Origin: Spirochaetaceae bacterium
GTDB taxonomy: Bacteria; Spirochaetota; Spirochaetia; Treponematales; Treponemataceae
Length of the DNA: 15,355 nt
Direction: 5' to 3'
Assembly (NCBI GenBank): GCA_031290725.1
Contig: JAITMZ010000051.1
Coordinates: forward strand, 1 to 15,355
Under the pieces are notes generated by a model. It had not been told where the DNA came from and did not search any database. It was given only the letters and a program-made list of their open reading frames with translations. This document shows positions 1-6,333 of this stretch, one piece after another (within the stretch, counting starts at the first letter, position 1; the number at the start of each line of letters is the position of its first letter). A program made the translations under genes and the position numbers.

Positions 1-1230
1 TACATCAGCCGGGAGGCCTGCGAAGAGAGCATCCAGCAGAAGGTGGTGCTCTACGACCGGGACGGGGACTATCACTACGACATCATCAGCGCGTTCATCA
101 AGAGCCTCCGGGGGCGGGACCCGGACGCGGCCATGTACTGGCTGGCCCGGATGGTGGCCGCCGGGGAGGACCCGCACTTCATCTTCCGCCGTATGCTCAT
201 CAGCGCCTGCGAGGACACGGGGCTGGCTGACCCCCAGGGCATCACCGTGGTGGAGAGCGCCGCCGCCGCCTTTGACCGCGTGGGCCTCCCTGAGGGGCGC
301 TATTTCCTCTCGCATGCCGCGCTCTTTTTGGCCACGGCCCCCAAGTCCAACAGCTCCATGGCCTTTTTTGACGCCCTGTCGGCGGTGCGGAAGGAGGACA
401 CCGAGGTGCCCAATCACCTAAAGGATCCCAGCCGGGATGGCGAGGGCTTTGGCCACGGCCAGGGCTACCAATATCCCCACGCCTACCGCGATCACTGGGT
501 GGCCCAGCAGTATCTGCCGGCGAGCCTCATGGGGCGCGTCTTCTACACCCCCAGCGGCCAGGGCTACGAAAAACTCATCCGGGACGACGTGCTCTCCCGC
601 CGGGAACTGCAGATCGCAGCTCTTTTGGAACAGGAAGAAGCGCCCGACGGCGGCCCCGCTGCCGGGGAGCACCTCACCTTCAGCCCCAGCGACCGGGCCA
701 AAGAGGGGGTCATCGACCGGGGTGAAGACCAATGGCGGCGGCGTCTGACCAGCGACCGCGCGGAGGCTTTGCAGCACATTCGAAGCGCCATGCTCAAGGC
801 CGCGGGGCTTCTCCGGCATCACCGGGTCTTTGTGTGGAACGCCGACGACGGACTTTTGGTATGGCAGGTTCTCCGCTCCTGTCCCGAGGGGGTGGTGTGC
901 GCCCTGTGCCGGAGCGAGCAGGGCAAGCAAACCCTGGAGCAGTACGGCGCGTCACTGGATATGCTGGATAAGCCGCGCCTGGCGGTGTATGACAGCGCAC
1001 TGGGCGGGGCGGCCAGTTTCCTCGCGGCACTGGAAAATGATTTTTACCCACAGGGCATCGCTTTTGACCGGCTCTTTTTCCGCAACATCTTTAGCGACCA
1101 GGAGGGCATGGCCCGCTTCCGGGGGGCGCTGGAGACGGCGGAGTCCCGGGGGTTTCTGGCGCCGGGGTGGAAGTGCGTCGTGGCGAAGGCGGGAGGGGAG
1201 ATCTCGGTGGAGGTCTCGGCTCTGGGATGA
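1..1230 (+). CDS. rarA: Replication-associated recombination protein RarA/MgsA (AAA+ ATPase), 3' part, with C-terminal extension
   Basis: The frame is open from base 1, so the 5' part, including the Walker A/B ATPase core, lies outside the window. Window residues 1 to about 205 match the RarA/MgsA helical and tetramerisation region: DGDYHYDIISAFIKSLRG, then MYWLARMVAAGEDP, RRMLISACEDTGLADP and the family's C-terminal hallmark YLPASLMGRVFYTPSGQGYE. RarA family proteins act at stalled replication forks and on single-stranded DNA-binding protein-coated DNA in the cytoplasm; this is family knowledge. E. coli RarA ends shortly after the equivalent of YEKLIRDDVLSRR, but here the frame runs on for about 195 codons (bases 640-1230). 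That extension contains VFVWNADDGLLVW, which resembles a Rossmann-type glycine-rich loop of SAM-dependent methyltransferases. The next gene, tex, is on the same strand 178 bases away. The RarA call is secure; the extension's function is unknown. Confidence 0.9.
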   Translation, partial: YISREACEESIQQKVVLYDRDGDYHYDIISAFIKSLRGRDPDAAMYWLARMVAAGEDPHFIFRRMLISACEDTGLADPQGITVVESAAAAFDRVGLPEGRYFLSHAALFLATAPKSNSSMAFFDALSAVRKEDTEVPNHLKDPSRDGEGFGHGQGYQYPHAYRDHWVAQQYLPASLMGRVFYTPSGQGYEKLIRDDVLSRRELQIAALLEQEEAPDGGPAAGEHLTFSPSDRAKEGVIDRGEDQWRRRLTSDRAEALQHIRSAMLKAAGLLRHHRVFVWNADDGLLVWQVLRSCPEGVVCALCRSEQGKQTLEQYGASLDMLDKPRLAVYDSALGGAASFLAALENDFYPQGIAFDRLFFRNIFSDQEGMARFRGALETAESRGFLAPGWKCVVAKAGGEISVEVSALG

Positions 1231-1240
1231 CGCGCCCCTG

Positions 1241-1275
1241 CATAAAACAAAGGCGGACTCCTTACGGAGACCGCC
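1241..1275 (-). terminator. Terminator-like hairpin oriented for the minus strand
   Basis: GGCGG (1252-1256) pairs with CCGCC (1271-1275) and CTCC (1258-1261) with GGAG (1266-1269), separated by an A-A mismatch and closed by a TTAC loop. On the plus strand it is followed by CGTGCC, with no T tract, so it is a poor terminator for rarA. On the minus strand the stem is followed by TTTGTTTT, the usual intrinsic-terminator arrangement. No annotated minus-strand gene lies to its right, since tex is on the plus strand. It may block antisense transcription into rarA, end an unrecognised minus-strand transcript, or be part of a dispersed repeat. Confidence 0.5.
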
Positions 1276-1387
1276 CGTGCCTCACCGGGAGCCACGCCAG
1301 CCATCTACGCCCAGCGACCCTCCTCGCCAGCTCAGCGCGCCATCTGCCTGGACCCTCTTTCATTGCGGCTACTTGCTCATTCCTCAT
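1262..1387 (-). other. Doubtful 41-codon minus-strand reading frame in the rarA-tex gap
   Basis: Between the two plus-strand genes, the minus strand has an ATG at 1387 followed by 41 codons. It ends at a TAA in the loop of the terminator-like hairpin. The predicted peptide starts MRNEQVAAMKEGPGRWRAEL and is very rich in Arg and Trp. No Shine-Dalgarno sequence precedes the ATG. The open frame also continues upstream antisense to tex, so it may be only a GC-driven shadow. It is listed because this is the only content of the 178-base gap apart from the tex promoter, and because of the correctly oriented hairpin. It could equally be a small RNA or a repeat. Confidence 0.15.
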
Positions 1388-1401
1388 TTGTGTGCTATAC
1401 C
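1373..1401 (+). promoter_or_regulatory. Putative sigma-70 promoter of tex
   Basis: A -35 box TTGCTC (1373-1378), a 17-base spacer and a -10 box TATACC (1396-1401) preceded by TGC give an extended -10. Transcription would begin near 1408, directly at the ATG at 1409. No Shine-Dalgarno sequence is visible before that ATG. This suggests a leaderless tex transcript, or that the promoter match is fortuitous and translation starts elsewhere. Confidence 0.4.
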
Positions 1402-1408
1402 TATCCCC

Positions 1409-3820
1409 ATGGAATTGACACAAGAAATGATTGATGCCCTGACGGTGGACGAAACGGCCATCGTGAAGCGCATCGCGGAGGAACTGCACGTGGAGGCGCA
1501 TCAGGTGAGCGCCGTGATTACCCTGGTGAAGGAGGGATGCACCATCCCCTTTATTTCTCGCTACCGAAAGGAGCAGCATGGCTCCCTGGACGAGGTGCAG
1601 GTGCTGAACTGCGACCACCGGTTCAAGAGTTGCATTAACCTGGAGACCCGGCGGCTGGAGATACTGCGGGGCATTTTCTCCGCAGGCAAGCTCACCGAAT
1701 CCCTCCATGCGGCGGTGATGAATGCCTGCACCTTAACGGAACTGGAAGACCTGTGGCTTCCTTTCAAGAAAAAAAAGAAAACCCGGGGCATGATGGCCAT
1801 TGAGCGGGGACTGGAACCCCTGGCGGACGCCATGCTGGAGGTCTCTCAGGCGGACATCGAGGCAAAGGCAGTGGAATTTGTCCGCGAAGACGCTGAACAC
1901 CCCGAACTGTCGGTAGCCTCATCGGAGGACGCCCTGGCCGGAGCGCAGGACATCATCGCCGAGCGGACAGCCCAGGACACGGGGAACCGCGCCGCCATCC
2001 ATGCATTTTATCTTAAGACAGGCACCATACGGGTAAAAGGTGTGGGAGACCAGGAAGCGGCCAAAACATCGGTGTATCAAATGTATTGGGATTATAAGGA
2101 ACCGCTGAACCAGATAAAGCCCCATCGGGTGCTGGCCGTCAATCGGGGTGAACGGGAGGGCAAGCTGGAGATCGAGATTGAGGTGGATGTGGACGGCGCC
2201 ATCGGTTTGCTGAAGCGGGGTGTGGGGATACACAACAGCTATCACGGTGAGGCGATTGAAGACGGTTTGGTACGGCTTCTGTCACCGGCGGTGGTGAGGG
2301 AAATCCGGGGCGACCAGACCGAAGAAGCGGACGGCCACGGTATCGGCATCTTCAGCGAAAACCTGCGGAATCTCCTGATGTCCGCGCCGATCAAGGGTAC
2401 CCGGGTTCTGGGGGTCGATCCGGGTATCAGGACCGGAACCAAATGCGCGGCGTTGGACGAAACCGGGAAGTTTCTGGGCTACTTCGTGATCAATCAGGTA
2501 TCCATGCCCGATGAAGCCTCCGCCGCTATCCGCAAGGCGATAGTGCAGCACAAGTTGCATCTGGTGGCTGTGGGGAACGGTACCGGTACGCGGGAAGTGC
2601 AGGAAGTGGTGTCCAAGGTGCTGGCAGAGGTGAACGCTGCGGTGCAGGGCGAACACCCCATCGCCTACACGGTGGTGGACGAGGACGGTGCCTCGGTGTA
2701 TTCCGCCAGTGAGACCGCACGACAGGAATTCCCGGAACTGGACCTTACCATCCGGGGGGCAATTTCCATCGGTCGGCGCTTGCAGGATCCGCTGGCGGAG
2801 CTGGTGAAGATCGACCCCAAGTCCATCGGCGTGGGGCTGTATCAACACGATGTGAACCAAAAGCGCTTGGGGGAGACCCTGGACGAGGTGGTGGGCTCCG
2901 TGGTGAACAACGTAGGGGTCAACCTGAACACCGCATCGTTCTCCCTGCTGAAATACGTGTCGGGGATCAACTCCGCCATGGCAAAAAAAATCGTGGCGTA
3001 CCGCGACGAGCATGGGGCCATCACCAACAGGGAAGATCTGAAGCGGATAGGCGGCATGGGGGAGAAAACCTTCGAGCAGTGCGCTGGGTTCCTGAAGATC
3101 CCGGAAAGTGCCGAATCTCTGGACAATACTTGGGTACACCCGGAAAACTATGAAACCGCCCGGGAAATCCTGCCGTTGGTGCGGAATAAGGCCGCTGTGG
3201 ACACAGCGGTCAAGGTGAAACTTCGGGAGAAATACGGCGTGGGCGCCCAAACCATCGACGATATCATCGGGGAGTTGCAAAAACCCGGCCGGGACCCCCG
3301 GGACAGCTATCCCAAGCCTATCATGCAGCAGGGGGTAGTGAAGTTTGAAGACCTGGCGGAAGGCATGAAGGTCACCGGGAAGATCAAAAATGTAGTGGAC
3401 TTCGGCGCCTTTGTGGATTTGGGGATCAAGGAGACGGCGCTGATACACATCTCCGAAATGAGCGATTCCTACGTGGCGGACCCCATGAATGCCGTGAAGG
3501 TAGGGGACGTGCGGGAATACACGATTATCGCCCTGGATCCGGACCGGCGGCGAATCAGTTTGTCCCTGAAGACCAGGCGGGACGGCGCGAAGCATCCGCC
3601 GGAGGGCGCAGAAAAAAGCCGCGGTGAGGGGCATGCCGGGCGTCCGGATACCGGCAAGGTCAAGGGAATAGTGCGTCACGGGGATGGTATAGACAAGCCC
3701 GGCGATGCCCGCGCTTCCCGACCGGCATCCCTCCGGGGCAGGCCCGAAATTGCGCGAAACGACCGTTCCGGGGGCGACGGTACCACCTACAACCCTTTCG
3801 TGGCGCTTTTGAAGCGATAG
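1409..3820 (+). CDS. tex: Tex-family RNA-binding transcription accessory protein (S1 domain)
   Basis: The predicted protein has 803 residues; E. coli and Pseudomonas Tex are about 780. The N-terminal Tex domain has the hallmark GCTIPFISRYRKE near residues 43-55. The YqgF/RuvX-like nuclease fold has GVDPGIRTGTK near 335, with its Asp at about 337. The helix-hairpin-helix region has LNTASFSLLKYVSGI near 505, and the C-terminal S1 fold has VTGKIKNVVDFGAFVDLG from about 655. After S1 there is an unusual Gly/Arg/Lys-rich, probably disordered tail of about 80 residues ending NPFVALLKR. Tex binds nucleic acid and associates with transcription and RNA turnover; this is family knowledge. The ATG at 1409 was chosen because it begins the conserved N-terminus. 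The frame is open back to 830, but that part overlaps rarA and is unrelated. No Shine-Dalgarno precedes the start. The gene converges with argS. Confidence 0.93.
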   Translation: MELTQEMIDALTVDETAIVKRIAEELHVEAHQVSAVITLVKEGCTIPFISRYRKEQHGSLDEVQVLNCDHRFKSCINLETRRLEILRGIFSAGKLTESLHAAVMNACTLTELEDLWLPFKKKKKTRGMMAIERGLEPLADAMLEVSQADIEAKAVEFVREDAEHPELSVASSEDALAGAQDIIAERTAQDTGNRAAIHAFYLKTGTIRVKGVGDQEAAKTSVYQMYWDYKEPLNQIKPHRVLAVNRGEREGKLEIEIEVDVDGAIGLLKRGVGIHNSYHGEAIEDGLVRLLSPAVVREIRGDQTEEADGHGIGIFSENLRNLLMSAPIKGTRVLGVDPGIRTGTKCAALDETGKFLGYFVINQVSMPDEASAAIRKAIVQHKLHLVAVGNGTGTREVQEVVSKVLAEVNAAVQGEHPIAYTVVDEDGASVYSASETARQEFPELDLTIRGAISIGRRLQDPLAELVKIDPKSIGVGLYQHDVNQKRLGETLDEVVGSVVNNVGVNLNTASFSLLKYVSGINSAMAKKIVAYRDEHGAITNREDLKRIGGMGEKTFEQCAGFLKIPESAESLDNTWVHPENYETAREILPLVRNKAAVDTAVKVKLREKYGVGAQTIDDIIGELQKPGRDPRDSYPKPIMQQGVVKFEDLAEGMKVTGKIKNVVDFGAFVDLGIKETALIHISEMSDSYVADPMNAVKVGDVREYTIIALDPDRRRISLSLKTRRDGAKHPPEGAEKSRGEGHAGRPDTGKVKGIVRHGDGIDKPGDARASRPASLRGRPEIARNDRSGGDGTTYNPFVALLKR

Positions 3821-3824
3821 GAAG

Positions 3825-3916
3825 CCTCAAAAACTGAAGTTTTTGAGATGTTCAGGTTAAACCGCATTTGCGATATGCAAATGCGGAGCCATCGAAAAGT
3901 CTAATCGAATTTTCGA
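3825..3916. repeat. Dispersed intergenic hairpin element, copy A (tex-argS convergent gap)
   Basis: Three stem-loops fill the 121-base gap. The first pairs CTCAAAAAC (3826-3834) with GTTTTTGAG (3839-3847) around a TGAA loop. The second pairs CCGCATTTGC (3862-3871) with GCAAATGCGG (3877-3886), a perfect 10-bp stem with a GATAT loop. The third pairs TCGAAAA (3892-3898) with TTTTCGA (3910-3916). The first hairpin and the bases after it recur at 10549 and 14277. The third block (3891-3913) recurs at 10611-10633 with one mismatch. The stems could also terminate the two converging genes, but none has a clean T tract of more than 5-6 bases. Confidence 0.75.
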
Positions 3917-3941
3917 CGGGCACGATAGGAATCCCGAATGC

Positions 3942-5747
3942 CTACATTGATTGCAGGAAGGGCACCAAAATCATGTCCATCCCGCTTCGCAGCACCGTGA
4001 GGGTACTCCGGGCCAGAGTGAGCCGCGAGCGCACCAGGGCTGGACCGTCCGCACCCAGAATCGGGCACTCGTGGTAGAACTTGCCGAAGGACTTGGCCGT
4101 GTCGTAGAGGTAATTCACCAGAAGCGACGGATCCAGGCTTTCCGCGGCTCTCAGGGTAATCGCCGGAAATAATTCCAGCAGTTTAACCAGCTCCCACTCG
4201 GTGTCATGCGCCAGAAGCGGTGCGGCTTCTGCGGGTGCTGCTGAAGAAACGCCGCTCTCCGCCGCCTTCCGCAGGATCGACGCAAGACGAGCGCCCATGT
4301 ATTGCAGGTAGGGGCCGGTGTTCCCGTTGAAAGACAGGGATTCCCGGGGGTTAAAGAGCATATCCCTGAGGGGACTCACCTGAAGCAGGTAATAGTGCAG
4401 GGCACCCAGGGCCACCCGTTCGGCCACCACAGCGGGATCACCCACCGCATCCTCACGCCCCTTGGCGGCGATTTCCTCCAGAGCACCGTCCCGGAGGCTG
4501 TCCAGCAGGTCGTCGGCGTCCACCACGGTGCCTTCTCGGCTTTTCATGCGGCCCTCGGGAAGATTCACCATGCCGTAGGCCAAGTGGAACAGGCGGTCCG
4601 CCCAGGCGTAACCCAGCTTCTTGAGGATGTAAAACAGCACCTTGAAGTGCCACTGTTGCTCGTTTCCCACCACGTAGACCAGTTCGTTGAAATCCCAGTC
4701 GTCGTGGCGGGACACCGCCAGGCCCAAATCCTGAGTCATGTAGAGGCTGGTACCGTCGCTGCGGAGGAGGACCTTCTTCTCCAGATTGATCTCCGCCAAA
4801 TCCACTTGCACGGACCCGTCGGATTCACGGTAAAACAAACCGCTCTCCAGGCCCTTATGGATCTCGGCCTTGCCCGTGAGGTAGGTATCGCTTTCAAAAT
4901 AAAACGTGTCAAACGAGACCCCGGTACGGCGATAGGTCTGCATCACCCCATTCAGCGCCCAGGTATTCATGCGTTCCCAGAGACCGCGCACCGCCGGGTC
5001 CCCCGCTTCCCAGGCGACCAGCAGGGCGCGGGCCTCTTCTTCGGCGTGCGCACCCTCCGGGGATTTACTGTAGCGGTCGTATTCCACGTAACAGTCCCCC
5101 ACAAAGCGGTCACTCTTGACGCGAAGGCTCTCCGGCGTGTCCTCGCGGCCGGGACGGCAATGAAATTTTTGGTAGGCCAGCATGGACTTACAGATGTGTA
5201 TCCCCCGGTTATTGATGATGTTCACCCTGTGGACATCGGCCCCCGCCGCCTTAAGTATCCGGGAAACCGACTCCCCCAGGGCGTCGTTCCGGAGATGGCC
5301 CAGGTGCAAAGGCTTGTTGGTATTGGGACTGGAAAACTCTACCATCACACGGCGACCGGCCAGAGGGCATTTTCCGGCGGCGTCCAAGGTGCCGTAGGTT
5401 TCCCCCTCCCTCACGATTTTTTCCAATACCGCCTTTACCGCCGCGCTCCTGTTAAAATGCAGGTTCAGATAAGGCCCGGCGGCGAAAAAGACCCCCACCG
5501 TGCCGGAAGCGGGGTCACCTGCCAGAATTCCGGCGGCCCGGACGGCGATGGCGGTCGGGGCCATGTGAAGAATCTTGGCGAAGGGGAACAAGGGGATGCC
5601 CACATCGCCCAGTTCTGGCGCGGGGGGCGTTTCCAACAAGAGGCTTTCCGGGTCAATCGCCGCCGAGGGGTCTCTCTCCCGGGCTATGACCGTGAGGGCC
5701 TGCGCCGCTAATTCACGGCCCCGTTGCTTCAGGTCCGGCATAGACAT
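3942..5747 (-). CDS. argS: Arginyl-tRNA synthetase (class Ia)
   Basis: The 601-residue cytoplasmic enzyme attaches arginine to tRNA-Arg in an ATP-dependent reaction. Visible landmarks in order are the N-terminal Add-1-like domain (residues 1-130, with GPYLNLHFNR at about 91), the HIGH motif as HLGH in FSSPNTNKPLHLGHLRND (138-155), and the ArgRS-typical RSDGTSLYMTQDLG (329-342). These are followed by the KMSKS-equivalent loop GRMKSREGTVV (399-409) and the C-terminal DALR anticodon-binding domain with GNTGPYLQYMGARL. The length is normal and the motifs are intact. It begins 18 bases after the stop of the DinB-fold gene and is probably cotranscribed with it. AGGA lies 12 bases before the ATG, slightly far. 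A second ATG two codons in, at 5741, is an alternative start. Downstream is repeat copy A. Confidence 0.97.
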   Translation of the reverse strand: MSMPDLKQRGRELAAQALTVIARERDPSAAIDPESLLLETPPAPELGDVGIPLFPFAKILHMAPTAIAVRAAGILAGDPASGTVGVFFAAGPYLNLHFNRSAAVKAVLEKIVREGETYGTLDAAGKCPLAGRRVMVEFSSPNTNKPLHLGHLRNDALGESVSRILKAAGADVHRVNIINNRGIHICKSMLAYQKFHCRPGREDTPESLRVKSDRFVGDCYVEYDRYSKSPEGAHAEEEARALLVAWEAGDPAVRGLWERMNTWALNGVMQTYRRTGVSFDTFYFESDTYLTGKAEIHKGLESGLFYRESDGSVQVDLAEINLEKKVLLRSDGTSLYMTQDLGLAVSRHDDWDFNELVYVVGNEQQWHFKVLFYILKKLGYAWADRLFHLAYGMVNLPEGRMKSREGTVVDADDLLDSLRDGALEEIAAKGREDAVGDPAVVAERVALGALHYYLLQVSPLRDMLFNPRESLSFNGNTGPYLQYMGARLASILRKAAESGVSSAAPAEAAPLLAHDTEWELVKLLELFPAITLRAAESLDPSLLVNYLYDTAKSFGKFYHECPILGADGPALVRSRLTLARSTLTVLRSGMDMILVPFLQSM

Positions 5748-5765
5748 TCCATGGTGTAATCCTTG

Positions 5766-6281
5766 TCAGACAAAACTTGACACACCGTTGTAGTCGTTTG
5801 GTTTGCCCAGCATTTCCAAATAGACGGACGCCATACCCCGGTGGTGGGTCCCGTGGTTAAACTGGTGAATCAGAACACCCGCCATTTTTTTCTTCAGGAC
5901 GGTACCCCGGGAATCGGTGTAGGTCAGAACGGCGTCCAAATCTGCCTGGGTCAGTTCTTCGATGAAGGCGATGATCCGTTTATCCAGTTCCGCCCGGGCG
6001 GCGATATATTCAGGGATGTCTGCAAAAAGGGTCTCCTGAAAACTGTAGGGCTTGTCGAATATCGGGTCCCCCAGCGCCGTAAAGCGCCGCAGGGCTTTAT
6101 ACCGGACGAGCCAATTGTGGTCACTTACCTGAAGGTGCGAATTCAGGGCGTGGACGGAAGGAAAAAAGCCGCCCAGATTCTTGTTCCATTGGTCCGCCGT
6201 CAGGGTTTGGATGAGGGCGTTCATCTTTTCGTTGGCACCCTGGTTATAGGCAACCAAAAGGGGCAGGGAATAGGTGTTCAT
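5766..6281 (-). CDS. DinB/YfiT-fold metal-binding protein
   Basis: This 171-residue predicted cytoplasmic four-helix-bundle protein belongs to the DinB superfamily. Histidines sit where the family's metal triad is usually found: SHLQVSDHNW (His49, His55) and HQFNHGTHHRGM (139-150), the diagnostic DinB motif near the third helix. Family members include damage-inducible proteins of Bacillus and metal-dependent thiol transferases; the substrate cannot be told here. The start is well supported, with AAGGAG five bases before the ATG. Its own near-consensus promoter lies immediately upstream, between it and glgX. The stop is 18 bases before argS, implying a two-gene operon. It has no obvious functional link to tRNA charging. 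Confidence 0.88.
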   Translation of the reverse strand: MNTYSLPLLVAYNQGANEKMNALIQTLTADQWNKNLGGFFPSVHALNSHLQVSDHNWLVRYKALRRFTALGDPIFDKPYSFQETLFADIPEYIAARAELDKRIIAFIEELTQADLDAVLTYTDSRGTVLKKKMAGVLIHQFNHGTHHRGMASVYLEMLGKPNDYNGVSSFV

Positions 6282-6300
6282 AGGATCTCCTTATCAAAAA

Positions 6301-6329
6301 TTTATAGCACGAAATGGAAAAAATGTCAA
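6301..6329 (-). promoter_or_regulatory. Near-consensus sigma-70 promoter for the DinB-argS operon
   Basis: On the minus strand, TTGACA (6329-6324) is followed by exactly 17 bases and then TATAAA (6306-6301). TGC immediately before the -10 gives an extended -10. Transcription would start near 6294, leaving a 12-13 base leader that contains AAGGAG (6292-6287). This indicates that the DinB-fold gene and argS are expressed independently of glgX, which ends at 6334. Confidence 0.8.
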
Positions 6330-6333
6330 GCGG

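Noticed and set aside
1276..1400. Resemblance of the minus strand to SRP RNA (GGCAGATGGCGCG) or a T-box leader
   Set aside because: The diagnostic SRP apical loop (GGAAGCAGC-like) and the T-box sequence (GGTGGNACC) are absent. The match is short and probably chance.
830..1408. Upstream extension of the tex frame
   Set aside because: It overlaps rarA in another frame and encodes Arg/Trp-rich sequence unlike Tex. Conserved similarity begins at the ATG at 1409.
2282..3679. 465-codon minus-strand frame opposite tex
   Set aside because: It is antisense to the conserved YqgF, HhH and S1 regions of tex, with no Shine-Dalgarno or recognisable domain.
4302..5711. 469-codon plus-strand frame opposite argS
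   Set aside because: It is antisense to intact argS and its product has no recognisable motifs. It is a codon-bias shadow.
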